Assembly (NCBI GenBank): GCA_965200685.1 | Contig: OZ241379.1 | Location: forward strand, 1,550,001-1,614,000 | Reading direction: 5' to 3' | DNA from: Bin5 sp965200685 | Lineage (GTDB): Bacteria; Chloroflexota; Anaerolineae; Caldilineales; Caldilineaceae | Length of the DNA stretch: 64,000 bases | Part shown: positions 17,144 to 27,085 of the stretch, in pieces | Layout: each line of letters starts with the position of its first letter | How positions within the stretch are numbered: position 1 is the first letter of the stretch | Notes under the pieces: model-generated | Told to the model about the DNA's origin: nothing | Seen by the model: the letters and a program-made list of their open reading frames with translations, nothing else | The model's database searches: none | Program-made: the position numbers and the translations under genes

Positions 17144-18508
17144 ATGCTCATTTACAACGCGACGGTCATCACATTTGACAATACAAATCGTATCCTAACC
17201 GATGGCGCAGTCTATATTCGCGGTGATGAGATTGGAGCTGTCGGCGAGAGCCGTACACTGCTGGCACAGTATCCTGATGCTGAACACTGGGACGCGCAGG
17301 GGAAACTGCTGATGCCAGGAATGATCTGTACACACACCCACTTCTATGGAGCATTTGCCAAGGGGTTGTATATCCCCGGCACGCCGGCCAAGGATTTCCC
17401 GGAGATTCTGCAGAAGTTGTGGTGGCCCCTAGACCGCTCCTTGGACTTGGCCGGCGTGCAGAGTTCCGCTGAAGTCTGTCTGGTGGACGCCATCCGCAAT
17501 GGGACGACAACGCTCATCGATCACCACGCCAGCCAGAACGCCATTGACGGCAGCCTAGACGCTATCGCAGAGGCAGTGGATGCCAGCGGGTTACGCGCAG
17601 TCCTCTGCTATGAAGTGTCAGACCGGGACGGCCCCGCCGCAGCCCAAGCCGGGATCCAGGAGAATGTGCGCTTTGCCTCCTCACTGACCAACTCGCCTCT
17701 TGCCTCTCGCATCGCCGCCACCTTCGGCCTCCACGCCAGCCTGACTCTCTCCAACGAAACGTTAGAGGCTTGTCGGGCCGAGAACGACATTTCACGTAGT
17801 GATCGCACCCAACAACAATGGCATGTTCATGTAGCCGAACATGTGGCCGACACTTGGGACAGCCAGGCCCGTAGCGGCAAACCCACTGTTGAACGGCTGC
17901 ATCGCTTCGGCATTACCGGACCTGAAAGTATTTTTGCCCATTGCATTCACATCGATGCCTGGGAAACAGCCCTGCTGCGGGAAACAGGGACATTCGTTTC
18001 CCATCAACCCCGCTCCAATATGAACAACGCGGTGGGCGTAGCTGCAGTCCCGACTATGCTGCGGGGCGGAATGCCGGTCTGCCTAGGGAATGATGGATTC
18101 AGCAATGATATGTTTGCCGAGATGAAAGTGGCGGATCTGCTGCACAAAGTGAGCAGCCATGATCCCCGCACTCTAGGCGCGGACAAGGTGCTACAGATGG
18201 CAGTTTACAATAACCGTCTCCTTGCCAACGTATTCTTTGACAAGCCGGTGGGCATTCTGGCCCCCGCTGCCTTCGCCGACCTTATTCTGCTGGACTACTA
18301 TCCCACGACGCCGCTGCACAGTGATAATTTGCCCTGGCATATTCTTTTCGGCATCAGCGGTGGCCATGTCCACAGCACCATCTGTCATGGTCAACTGCTC
18401 ATGCACAATCGGGAGTTGCTGACCGTTGACGAGGCGACCATCACCGCCCGTAGCCAACAACGAGCACAGGAGACGTGGGAAAGATTTTGGAAAATGAGTG
18501 CTCGGTAA
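17144..18508 (+). CDS. Metal-dependent amidohydrolase, SsnA/chlorohydrolase-like
   Basis: A 454-residue amidohydrolase. The metal ligands are visible: HxH in MICTHTHFYGAFAKG, His in WHVHVAEHV, His in IFAHCIHID and the catalytic Asp in CLGNDGFSNDM. The N-terminal beta-sandwich (LIYNATVITFDNTNRILTDG) and the C-terminal ADLILLDYYPTTPLHSDNLP, which places a composite sandwich after the barrel, are typical. The overall pattern matches the 'putative aminohydrolase SsnA' branch, linked elsewhere to purine or selenium-related hydrolytic pathways. It likely deaminates a purine or related N-heterocycle. No pathway partners adjoin it, so the substrate is open. Confidence 0.85.
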   Translation: MLIYNATVITFDNTNRILTDGAVYIRGDEIGAVGESRTLLAQYPDAEHWDAQGKLLMPGMICTHTHFYGAFAKGLYIPGTPAKDFPEILQKLWWPLDRSLDLAGVQSSAEVCLVDAIRNGTTTLIDHHASQNAIDGSLDAIAEAVDASGLRAVLCYEVSDRDGPAAAQAGIQENVRFASSLTNSPLASRIAATFGLHASLTLSNETLEACRAENDISRSDRTQQQWHVHVAEHVADTWDSQARSGKPTVERLHRFGITGPESIFAHCIHIDAWETALLRETGTFVSHQPRSNMNNAVGVAAVPTMLRGGMPVCLGNDGFSNDMFAEMKVADLLHKVSSHDPRTLGADKVLQMAVYNNRLLANVFFDKPVGILAPAAFADLILLDYYPTTPLHSDNLPWHILFGISGGHVHSTICHGQLLMHNRELLTVDEATITARSQQRAQETWERFWKMSAR

Positions 18509-18540
18509 TCCGTGATGCAGTTACTGACCACTAGAAAAAC

Positions 18541-21500
18541 GCCATGACCACATCCAGCACCCACAACGCCATCGCATCTGCCCTGAAGAGAATGCCGGCT
18601 GTCGATTTCACGGACGCCAGCCGTCACCTGTTGGCCGCCCTAGGATACCGCAGCACCCGCACCTTGGATGGGCAGACGGGCAACGTTGCCGACTTTATTG
18701 AGCAGTTCCCCGCCCCACATCCCGGCACAGCGTCAGAGAATAATTTTGCCCAACAGGCCACATCCGCGGTGCTCATCTTTCAGGTGACGAGCGATGAAAT
18801 CGAGATCATCGCCCAGGGTCAACAGCTGCTGTTTGATGCTGTTGGCTTTGATCAAGGCCTAGCCCAGAGTTTTCTCTTTATGGCCGTGGAACTGAAGGGC
18901 AAACACTATCCACGCAGCCAGTACATCAGCTTTACTAGGGAGATCAACAAACGCTTCCCCGCCCCAACTGTCGTCCTCTTCAAAACAGCCGATGACCTGC
19001 TCACCCTGGCCTTTGTGCATCGCCGCATGAACCAACGAGACCCAAAGCGGGATGTGCTGGGCAGCGTCTCGTTGGTACGGGAGATCGACCCCACCAACCC
19101 ACACAGGGCCCATCTGGATATCCTACAAGATCTGTCCCTAGAAAAGCGTCTGGGCTGGATGAACGCCAATGGCCAGCCGTACAATTTTGACGGCCTGTTG
19201 GCCGCTTGGCTGGATGCCCTGGACACTGAGGAACTGAACCGGCAATTCTACTCCAGACTGTTCGCTTGGTTCAGCCGCGCGACCCAGGAGGCCACCTTTC
19301 CCACCAAGGAAGCCAAGACCCTGCCGCCCGAAGAGCACATCATCCGCCTTATCACCCGCCTACTCTTTGTCTGGTTCATCAAAGAGAAGGGCCTGATTGC
19401 AGAGGAGTTGTTCGTTGAAGCCAACATCAAAGCCATGCTGCATGACTATGACCCTGTCAACGGTGATTCCTACTACCGCGCCATCCTGCAGAACCTGTTC
19501 TTCGCTACCCTCAACACTGAAATCCACAGGCGCGGCTTCAGCAAGGCCAGCAACACTACCCACAGGGACCCCTCCCGCTACCGCTATGCAAATGAGATCG
19601 CGGACCCGGACAACCTGTTGCAGCTGTTCGCACAGACACCCTTCATCAACGGCGGCCTGTTCGACTGCCTTGACAGCTATGAAGCCAGCAACCAAGGCGG
19701 TTATCGCATCGACTGTTTCAGCGATAACCCCAACCAACGCAAGGACTATTCCATCCCCAATCGCCTCTTCTTTGACGACAACGGCCTGCTCCCTCTCTTC
19801 AACCGCTACAAATTCACTGTAGAGGAGAACACCCCCACCGAGCAGGAGGTGGCCCTGGACCCGGAGCTGCTGGGCAAGGTCTTTGAAAACCTGCTGGCCG
19901 CCTACAACCCCGAAACCGCCTCAACCGCGCGCAGGCAGACCGGCTCCTACTATACGCCCCGGCCAGTGGTCGATTTCATGGTGGACGAAGCCCTGACCGC
20001 AGCCCTAGCACAACGATGTCAGCCCATGGATGGCGATATGGAGTTCTGGCAGGCCCGCCTGCGCTACCTACTAGACTATGCGGTTGCCTTTGATGATGCC
20101 GATGAACTGTTTGAGGAACACGAATGCGAAAGTATCGTGCGCGCCATCGCCCATCTCACTGTCATCGACCCCGCCGTAGGCTCCGGGGCTTTCCCCATGG
20201 GTGTGCTCCATAAACTGACCCTGGCCCTACGACGCCTTGACCCGCAGAATATACGCTGGGAAGAACTGCAAAAAGAGATCGCCGGGCAACGGGCCCTCTC
20301 CGCCTTTGATACGCAAGACCAGCAGGAGCGAGACGCGGAGCTAACTAATATCAGTGCTACCTTTGAACGCTACCGGGAGTCCGACTTCGGACGTAAGCTC
20401 TATCTCATCCAGAACAGTATCTTCGGCGTGGACATCCAGACCATCGCCACTCAGATCGCGAAGCTGCGCTTCTTCATCTCCCTGGCCATTGAACAGGAAC
20501 CCGACCCCAGAGCCGACAACTATGGCATCAAGCCCCTGCCCAACTTAGAGACCCGCTTTGTCGCAGCCAATACCCTGCTGGGCCTAGGCAACCTGCAGAT
20601 GTCCTTGGCACAGACCGACAGCCTACAGCAGGAACTGAACACCAACCGCGAGCGACACTTCCACGCCACCGCCCGCCAACAGAAACTGGCTTGTCGGAAA
20701 AAAGACAAGGAGCTACGGGACCAGCTGGCTGCCAAGTTGCAGTGGGCTGGCATGTCCGACGATGACGCCGAGAAGATCGCCCATTGGGACCCCTACGACC
20801 AGAACGCCAGCGCAGATTGGTTCGACTCGGAGTATATGTTCGGTGTGAAAGAAGGCTTTGATGTGGTCATCGGTAACCCCCCGTATGTTAAAGTTGAGCA
20901 CCTTTCCCATGATATACGCACGCAGCTCAAAGAGAGCTTCGGTTGGCTGGGCGATTTATACGAGCATTTCATTTCACAAGGTCTTGCGTTTGTCTCTGAC
21001 AATGGCACTTTCTCATACATCGCCAATGATAGCTACGTCACATTCTCTACAAAAGTAAAAAGTAGAGAATTGATATTGCAAAATCAGCTACTCCATCTTG
21101 TCAGAGCTCCGGCTCAAACATTTGAGGCCTCCATCTATGCAGCAATTTTTGTCTTGTCAAAGAAACAGCCCTCCGCCTCCCATGTTTATGTAAGTGGGGA
21201 GATGAATGCCGCACGCGGATTCCAATATCAGCCACTCGGCAAAGTGCCATATGAGATAGTTCACAGGCTGCCCAACAAGCAGTTCCTGTTAGCAGGAGAA
21301 AACCATCTGCTGATGCGTCTGCTAGAGTTCGAGAGCATTAAGAATGTCTGTCGTATTTTGGATACCGGAATCGACTCTGGTAATGTCCGGAGAAAAATTT
21401 TCTTTGCGGAAAATGCTCAGAATAGAGAGCGTCTTTTACAAGGTAGGCAAATTCAACGATATGGGCTGTACTGGAACAGTCCAAAAGCGAAGTACAAATT

Positions 21501-24427
21501 CTGCGACATCCATTATCAACCACTTCCAATACCTGGGATAGGACGAGGGGGCAGACCAAGTTCTAGGAATGAATACTGGAAGTTTCGTGGTGATATTCAA
21601 AACCATCATCAGCCAGAACGCCTTCTCATGCGCCAGACCGATGACGATTTAGTCGTCGCTTACCATAGTGAAAAAGAGTCGGGTCGTTTTTACACTGACA
21701 ACACACTCTTCACCATTCTCCCGAACTCTTTCGGTCAGACTGTAAATCTGAAGTATTTATTGGCACTTCTCAACAGCAGGCTATTAAACTTTGTGTATCA
21801 TTCCATTTCGCAGGAAAAGGGCAAAAGTCAAGCACAAGTGAAAATCAAAAATGTGAACGAACTCCCTGTAGTTATCCCTAAAGAGGAAAAGCAAAAGCCT
21901 ATGATTGAACTTGTCAACAATATTCTAGCAGCCAAAGACGCTGACCCATCGGCGGACACCAGCGAGTTGGAAGCGGAGATAGACCGGCTATGTTATCATC
22001 TGTATGGATTGACCGATGAGGAAATCGCAGTGGTAGAGGGAGTAACAACATGACGATATACTACGCACATACCATGACCGCATCCAGTACCCACAACGCC
22101 ATCACATCCGTCCTGAAGAGAATGCCGGCTGTCGATTTCACGGACGCCAGCCGTCACCTGTTGGCCGCCCTAGGATACCACAGCGAGCGTACCTTGGATG
22201 GGCAGACGGGCAACGTTGCCAACTTTATTGAGCAGTTCCCCGCCCCACATCCCGGTACAGCGTCAGAGAATAATTTTGCCCAACAGGCCACTTTCGCGGC
22301 GCTCATCTTTCAGGTGACCAGCGATGAAATTGAGATCATCGCGCATCAACGCACAGAGAGCCAACAGCTGCTGTTCAATGCTGATGGCTTTGAGCAAAGC
22401 CTAGCCCAGAGTTTTCTCTTTATGGCCGTGGAACTGAAGGGCACACACTATCCACGCAGCCAGTACATCAGCTTTACCAGGGAGATCAACAAACGCTTCC
22501 CCGCCCCAGCTGTCGTCCTCTTCAAAACAGCCGACGACCTGCTCACCTTAGCCTTTGTCCATCGCCGCATGAACCAACGAGACCCAAAGCGGGATGTGCT
22601 GGGCAGCGTCTCGTTGATGCGGGAGATCGACCCTACCAACCCGCACAGGGCCCATCTGGATATCCTACAAGAGCTGTCCCTAGAAAAGTGTCTACGCTGG
22701 ATGAACGCCAATGGCAAGCCGTACAATTTTGACGGCCTGTTGGCAGCCTGGCTGGATGCCCTGGACACTGAGGAACTGAACCGGCAATTCTACAGAGACC
22801 TGTTCGCTTGGTTCAGCCGCGCGACCCAGGAGGCCACCTTTCCCACCAAGGAAGCCAAGACCCTGCCGCCCGAAGAGCACATCATCCGCCTTATTACCCG
22901 CCTACTCTTTGTCTGGTTCATCAAGGAGAAGGGCCTGATCGCGGAGGAGTTGTTCGTTGAAGCCAACGTCAACCCCCTGCTGCATGACTATGACCCTGTC
23001 AACGGCGATTCCTACTATCGCGCCATCCTGCAGAACCTGTTCTTCGCTACCCTCAACACTGAGATCAACAAACGCGATTTCAGCTCAGGCAAGCAACGCA
23101 CCCACAGGGACCCCTCCCACTACCGCTATGAGAATGAGATCGCGGACACGGACAACCTGTTGCAGCTGTTCGCGCGCACGCCCTTCATCAACGGCGGCCT
23201 GTTCGACTGCCTTGACAGCTATGAAGCCAGCAACCAGGGCGGCTATCGCATTGACTGTTTCAGCGATAACCCCAACCAACGCAAGGACTATTCTATCCCC
23301 AATCGCCTCTTCTTTGACGATAACGGCCTGCTCCCTCTCTTCAACCGCTACAAGTTCACGGTAGAGGAGAACACCCCCACCGAGCAGGAGGTGGCCCTGG
23401 ACCCAGAGCTGCTGGGCAAGGTCTTTGAGAATCTTCTGGCCGCCTACAACCCCGAAACCCGTTCCACCGCGCGCAAGCAGACCGGCTCCTACTATACACC
23501 CCGGCCAGTGGTTGATTTCATGGTGGACGAGGCCCTGACCGCAGCCATAGCCATCCGCTGTCAGCCCATGGATGGCGATATGGATTTCTGGCAGGCCCGC
23601 CTGCGCGGGCTCCTAGACTACGCGGATGCCTTCGATGATGCCGATGAACTATTTGAGGAACGCGAACGCCAGGGCATTGTGCGCGCCATCGCCCATCTCA
23701 CTGTCCTTGACCCAGCCGTAGGCTCCGGGGCTTTCCCCATGGGTGTGCTGCATAAGCTGACCCTGGCCCTGCGACGCCTTGACCCGCAGAATATACTCTG
23801 GGAAGAACTGCAAAAAGACCTGGCTATGCAACGAGCGGACTTAGCCTTTGATACACAAGACCAGCAGGCGCGCGACGCGGAGCTGACCAATATCAGTGCG
23901 ACCTTTGAACGCTACCGGGAGTCCGACTTCGGACGTAAGCTCTATCTCATCCAGAACAGTATCTTCGGCGTGGACATCCAGACCATTGCCACACAGATCG
24001 CCAAGCTGCGCTTCTTCATCTCCCTAGCCATCGAACAGGAACCCGACCCAGCTGCCGATAATTATGGCATCAAGCCCCTGCCCAACCTAGAGACCCGCTT
24101 TGTCGCTGCCAATACCCTGCTGGCCCTACACAAACAGCAGATGTCCTTGGCACAGACCGACAGCCTACAGCAGGAACTGAACACCAATCGCGAGCGTTAC
24201 TTCCACGCCACCGCCCGCGCCAAGAAACGGGCCTATATGAAGACTGACCGGCGGCTACGGGACAAGCCTGCTGCCAAGTTGCAGTGGGCTGGCATGTCCG
24301 ATGACGACGCCGAGAAGATCGCGCACTGGGACCCCTACGACCAGAACGCCAGCGCAGATTGGTTCGACCCTGCCTATATGTTCGGTGTGCGGGGCTTTGA
24401 TGTGGTCATCGGCAACCCGCCCTATAT
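18541..24427 (+). repeat. Direct repeat of about 2.3 kb (first halves of two paralogous genes)
   Basis: The stretch 18541-20887 is repeated at 22071-24427 with high nucleotide identity. Differences are scattered substitutions and a small in-frame insertion in copy 2 (residues HQRTES). Identity ends abruptly just after the NPPY motif in both genes and returns in the last 120 bases (21922-22010 against 25548-25640). The span given covers both copies and the intervening unique sequence. Confidence 0.9.
18544..22053 (+). CDS. Eco57I-like restriction-modification enzyme, copy 1
   Basis: 1,169 residues. The N-terminal ~200 residues include FLFMAVELKGKHYPRSQY, where the E-L-K could be the ExK of a PD-(D/E)xK nuclease. 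A helical domain leads to TGSYYTPRPVVDFMVDEAL, SAM motif I DPAVGSGAFPMG (about residue 542) and the catalytic NPPY (about 777). The region after NPPY (20887-21900) is the target-recognition domain, and it differs completely from copy 2. This order matches the type IIG/IIL 'all-in-one' enzymes with an adenine methyltransferase. It ends overlapping the start of copy 2 by 4 bases. Nuclease activity is inferred; the methyltransferase part is firm. Confidence 0.85.
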   Translation: MTTSSTHNAIASALKRMPAVDFTDASRHLLAALGYRSTRTLDGQTGNVADFIEQFPAPHPGTASENNFAQQATSAVLIFQVTSDEIEIIAQGQQLLFDAVGFDQGLAQSFLFMAVELKGKHYPRSQYISFTREINKRFPAPTVVLFKTADDLLTLAFVHRRMNQRDPKRDVLGSVSLVREIDPTNPHRAHLDILQDLSLEKRLGWMNANGQPYNFDGLLAAWLDALDTEELNRQFYSRLFAWFSRATQEATFPTKEAKTLPPEEHIIRLITRLLFVWFIKEKGLIAEELFVEANIKAMLHDYDPVNGDSYYRAILQNLFFATLNTEIHRRGFSKASNTTHRDPSRYRYANEIADPDNLLQLFAQTPFINGGLFDCLDSYEASNQGGYRIDCFSDNPNQRKDYSIPNRLFFDDNGLLPLFNRYKFTVEENTPTEQEVALDPELLGKVFENLLAAYNPETASTARRQTGSYYTPRPVVDFMVDEALTAALAQRCQPMDGDMEFWQARLRYLLDYAVAFDDADELFEEHECESIVRAIAHLTVIDPAVGSGAFPMGVLHKLTLALRRLDPQNIRWEELQKEIAGQRALSAFDTQDQQERDAELTNISATFERYRESDFGRKLYLIQNSIFGVDIQTIATQIAKLRFFISLAIEQEPDPRADNYGIKPLPNLETRFVAANTLLGLGNLQMSLAQTDSLQQELNTNRERHFHATARQQKLACRKKDKELRDQLAAKLQWAGMSDDDAEKIAHWDPYDQNASADWFDSEYMFGVKEGFDVVIGNPPYVKVEHLSHDIRTQLKESFGWLGDLYEHFISQGLAFVSDNGTFSYIANDSYVTFSTKVKSRELILQNQLLHLVRAPAQTFEASIYAAIFVLSKKQPSASHVYVSGEMNAARGFQYQPLGKVPYEIVHRLPNKQFLLAGENHLLMRLLEFESIKNVCRILDTGIDSGNVRRKIFFAENAQNRERLLQGRQIQRYGLYWNSPKAKYKFCDIHYQPLPIPGIGRGGRPSSRNEYWKFRGDIQNHHQPERLLMRQTDDDLVVAYHSEKESGRFYTDNTLFTILPNSFGQTVNLKYLLALLNSRLLNFVYHSISQEKGKSQAQVKIKNVNELPVVIPKEEKQKPMIELVNNILAAKDADPSADTSELEAEIDRLCYHLYGLTDEEIAVVEGVTT

Positions 24428-25685
24428 CCAACTGCAGAAAAATGGCGGCAGATTGGGCAAACGCTACAAGGACGCCGACTACACTACTTTCGTCCGCAGC
24501 GGCGACATCTACCAGCTTTTCTACGAGCGGGGCTGCCAACTGCTAGCGGCGGGCGGACATCTCTGCTATATCACCTCCAACAAGTGGATGCGTTCAGGCT
24601 ATGGAGCAAAACTGCGCGACTACCTATGCACACAAACCCAACCCGAATGTCTGCTAGATTTGGGACCCGATGTATTTGATGCCGCTGTGGATACGAATGT
24701 TCTCTTGGTACGAAACACGAAAGCCAAAAAGCCAACCTTCCCAGCGGTATCTTTTCACGCCAAATTTAACCAGCACAACGATAACATAGCCCAATACGTT
24801 CACGACCACGCGATTGATATGAAGCTCCCCAACAAAGGCGAGCCTTGGACAATCAGTGACGCCACCGAATATAACCTGAAGCACAAGATGGTAGATGTCG
24901 GCATCCCTCTCAAAGAATGGAATGTGTCTATCTATCGCGGTATCACAACCGGCCTCAACGACGCTTTTATCATTGATGATACAATCCGGCAGGCCTTGAT
25001 CGCTGCAGACCCGAACTCTACTGCAATCATTAAGCCCGTACTACGCGGCCGCGACATCCAACGCTATCAAGCCCAATGGGCGGGCTTATGGTTGATTGAT
25101 ATACACAACGGATATGACGATGTCCCTGCCATCAATGTGGCCGATTATCCTGCTGTCAAGAATCATCTGGACGGATTCTCTCCGCAATTGGAAAAACGGC
25201 AGGACACAGGGCGCACGCCCTACAATCTCCGCAACTGTGCCTACCACAAAGAATTCTTCAAGCCGAAAATTATTTGGACTGACATCGCCAAACATATGCG
25301 GGGAACATACGACAACACAGGATATTTTCTTACGAATACAGCCTATCTGTTGCCTACCAATGACCTTGCCGTGCTCGGTTTTCTCGGTAGCACATTGTTC
25401 GACTGGTATTCTCGACAGACATTCCAGTCACTCGGTGACCCATGGCGGGGAGGTGGGTTAAGATACATCGCTCAATATATGGAAAACGTTCCGATGTTTG
25501 ACTCAAACCAACCGCAAAATCAAAAAATTGCAGACCTTGTGGCACAAATCCTAGCAGCTAAAGACGCGGTCCCGTCTGCGGATACTAGCGAGTTGGAAGC
25601 GGAGATAGACCGGCTAGTGTATACTGTATATGGATTGACGGATGAGGAAATCGCAGGGCTGGAAACTTCCAAACAAACAAGCTGA
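22050..25685 (+). CDS. Eco57I-like restriction-modification enzyme, copy 2 with different recognition domain
   Basis: 1,211 residues, tandem paralogue of the preceding gene. Residues 9 to about 790 match copy 1 almost throughout, including the ELKG, TGSYYTPRPVVDF, DPAVGSGAF and NPPY blocks. After NPPYIQLQKNGGRLGKRYKD the sequence switches to a different recognition region with KWMRSGYGAKLRDYL, YRGITTGLNDAF and DIQRYQAQW, hallmarks of Eco57I-type target domains. The last 45 residues match copy 1 again. The ATG at 22050 overlaps the upstream stop; homology begins at ATG 22074, which may be the true start. The pair likely recognises two different DNA sites. Confidence 0.85.
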   Translation: MTIYYAHTMTASSTHNAITSVLKRMPAVDFTDASRHLLAALGYHSERTLDGQTGNVANFIEQFPAPHPGTASENNFAQQATFAALIFQVTSDEIEIIAHQRTESQQLLFNADGFEQSLAQSFLFMAVELKGTHYPRSQYISFTREINKRFPAPAVVLFKTADDLLTLAFVHRRMNQRDPKRDVLGSVSLMREIDPTNPHRAHLDILQELSLEKCLRWMNANGKPYNFDGLLAAWLDALDTEELNRQFYRDLFAWFSRATQEATFPTKEAKTLPPEEHIIRLITRLLFVWFIKEKGLIAEELFVEANVNPLLHDYDPVNGDSYYRAILQNLFFATLNTEINKRDFSSGKQRTHRDPSHYRYENEIADTDNLLQLFARTPFINGGLFDCLDSYEASNQGGYRIDCFSDNPNQRKDYSIPNRLFFDDNGLLPLFNRYKFTVEENTPTEQEVALDPELLGKVFENLLAAYNPETRSTARKQTGSYYTPRPVVDFMVDEALTAAIAIRCQPMDGDMDFWQARLRGLLDYADAFDDADELFEERERQGIVRAIAHLTVLDPAVGSGAFPMGVLHKLTLALRRLDPQNILWEELQKDLAMQRADLAFDTQDQQARDAELTNISATFERYRESDFGRKLYLIQNSIFGVDIQTIATQIAKLRFFISLAIEQEPDPAADNYGIKPLPNLETRFVAANTLLALHKQQMSLAQTDSLQQELNTNRERYFHATARAKKRAYMKTDRRLRDKPAAKLQWAGMSDDDAEKIAHWDPYDQNASADWFDPAYMFGVRGFDVVIGNPPYIQLQKNGGRLGKRYKDADYTTFVRSGDIYQLFYERGCQLLAAGGHLCYITSNKWMRSGYGAKLRDYLCTQTQPECLLDLGPDVFDAAVDTNVLLVRNTKAKKPTFPAVSFHAKFNQHNDNIAQYVHDHAIDMKLPNKGEPWTISDATEYNLKHKMVDVGIPLKEWNVSIYRGITTGLNDAFIIDDTIRQALIAADPNSTAIIKPVLRGRDIQRYQAQWAGLWLIDIHNGYDDVPAINVADYPAVKNHLDGFSPQLEKRQDTGRTPYNLRNCAYHKEFFKPKIIWTDIAKHMRGTYDNTGYFLTNTAYLLPTNDLAVLGFLGSTLFDWYSRQTFQSLGDPWRGGGLRYIAQYMENVPMFDSNQPQNQKIADLVAQILAAKDAVPSADTSELEAEIDRLVYTVYGLTDEEIAGLETSKQTS

Positions 25686-25783
25686 ACGCAGTAATGATTC
25701 AGAAAGATCAATCGTCGTGGCCTGTAACAACAGGATCCACTGCGATTGTACTGATTACTGCACCCCTGATGTAGGAGAGTTCT

Positions 25784-27070
25784 ATGGCTGAGATTATTAC
25801 TGTGCCCGATCTAGGCTTTGATGCGGCCGGCGGTGTTCTGGCAAATTGGCTGAAAGAGGTAGGCGAATCCGTTGCGGTTGGCGAGCTTGTGGCGGAGATC
25901 GAGTCGGACAAGGTGACGCTAGAAGTGGAGGCATCTGTGGCAGGCGTGGTGCTGGAACAACTCATACGGCCGGGCGAGAGTGTGACCGTGGGCACGCCCA
26001 TAGCCAAGGTGGGCGCAGCCCACGAACTGTCCACCAGCCCACCCCCCATGACTAGCGACCAGGGGCCTGTGGCTACGGAAATCCCAACACCACAGACCAC
26101 TGCAGTTCGCAGTGACTGGCCACAGGCCACGGGGGACAGACCCCTACCCTTGGCTACACCCATTGCCCAGCGCATGGCCCAGGCGCATGGTCTGGATCTG
26201 ACCCAGGTGGCCGGCAGCGGGCCCGGCGGACGCATCCTGCGCGGAGATGTGGAGAATCATCTATCCCAATCCGTCCCAACCGCAATGGTCAATGACCAGC
26301 GACCCCTGACCACTGCAAGACCACAGGCCATAGACCACAGGCTCCAGGCTCCTGAACAGCTTTCATCTCTGCGTCGGCTGATTGCCCAACGTATGACCGA
26401 GAGCAAACAGACCATCCCCCACTTTTACATTACCATTTCCATAACCATGGACGATGCTCTGGCTCTGCGTGAGCAGATTAACGCGGCCCTGTCGGCAGAT
26501 GGCGGACCTGTTGATTTGCCACATCACACCACAGATGCTGGGGTTGCCAACGTGACGGTCAATGATTTGGTGATGAAAGCCACGGCTCTAGCTCTGCGAG
26601 ATTTCCCCAATCTCAATGCCTCCTATGTAGACGACCATATCGTGTGCCATCCTGAAATCAACATGGGTGCGGCCGTAGCTGTAGAAGGAGGGCTACTTAC
26701 CGTGGTCAACCGGCGGACCGACCAGCGCACCATCACCGACATCGCCCACTCCAACCGCGCCATGATCCAGCGAGCCCGTACAGGGAAAGTCAAGCCGGAG
26801 GATGTGACAGGAAGCACATTCACCATCAGCAATCTAGGTGCCTACAACACGGATCACTTTGCCCCTATCATTAACCCACCCCAGGTTGCGATCCTAGGCG
26901 TAGCTACGGCCAAGGCAACCCCGGTCGTGGTGACGGACCAGGTAGTGGTACGCTCAATCATGCAGGTCACCCTTTCCGCTGACCACCGGGTAACGGATGG
27001 GGTGGAGAGTACTCAATTCTTGCACAGAGTTCGAGAACTGTTGGAATCGCCTCTGCAGGTGTTGATCTAA
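25784..27070 (+). CDS. Dihydrolipoamide acyltransferase (E2) of a 2-oxoacid dehydrogenase complex
   Basis: 428 residues in classical E2 order. The lipoyl domain (about 1-78) carries Lys43 in ESDKVTLEV as the lipoylation site. The peripheral-subunit-binding domain (about 125-160; TPIAQRMAQAHGLDL, GSGPGGRILRGDV) and the catalytic domain from about 200 follow, with the active-site motif DHRVTDG near the end. It transfers acyl groups between lipoate and CoA. ATG follows GGAG by 6 bases. The E1 and E3 genes are not adjacent, which is unusual. Two flexible linkers contain palindromic intergenic-type sequence (see repeats). Pyruvate or branched-chain specificity cannot be told. Confidence 0.9.
   Translation: MAEIITVPDLGFDAAGGVLANWLKEVGESVAVGELVAEIESDKVTLEVEASVAGVVLEQLIRPGESVTVGTPIAKVGAAHELSTSPPPMTSDQGPVATEIPTPQTTAVRSDWPQATGDRPLPLATPIAQRMAQAHGLDLTQVAGSGPGGRILRGDVENHLSQSVPTAMVNDQRPLTTARPQAIDHRLQAPEQLSSLRRLIAQRMTESKQTIPHFYITISITMDDALALREQINAALSADGGPVDLPHHTTDAGVANVTVNDLVMKATALALRDFPNLNASYVDDHIVCHPEINMGAAVAVEGGLLTVVNRRTDQRTITDIAHSNRAMIQRARTGKVKPEDVTGSTFTISNLGAYNTDHFAPIINPPQVAILGVATAKATPVVVTDQVVVRSIMQVTLSADHRVTDGVESTQFLHRVRELLESPLQVLI
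26030..26350. repeat. Palindrome-rich linker DNA inside the E2 gene
   Basis: GGCCTGTGGC (26064-26073) and GCCACAGGCC (26119-26128) are exact reverse complements within coding sequence. Between them ACTGC/GCAGT at 26100-26114 forms another short stem. A second block at 26280-26350 repeats CACAGGCC and CAGGCTCC motifs. The words match those of the intergenic CAGTGGCC repeats. The region encodes the Pro/Thr-rich linkers on both sides of the binding domain. Confidence 0.6.
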
Positions 27071-27085
27071 GGGAGTGATTCTCTC

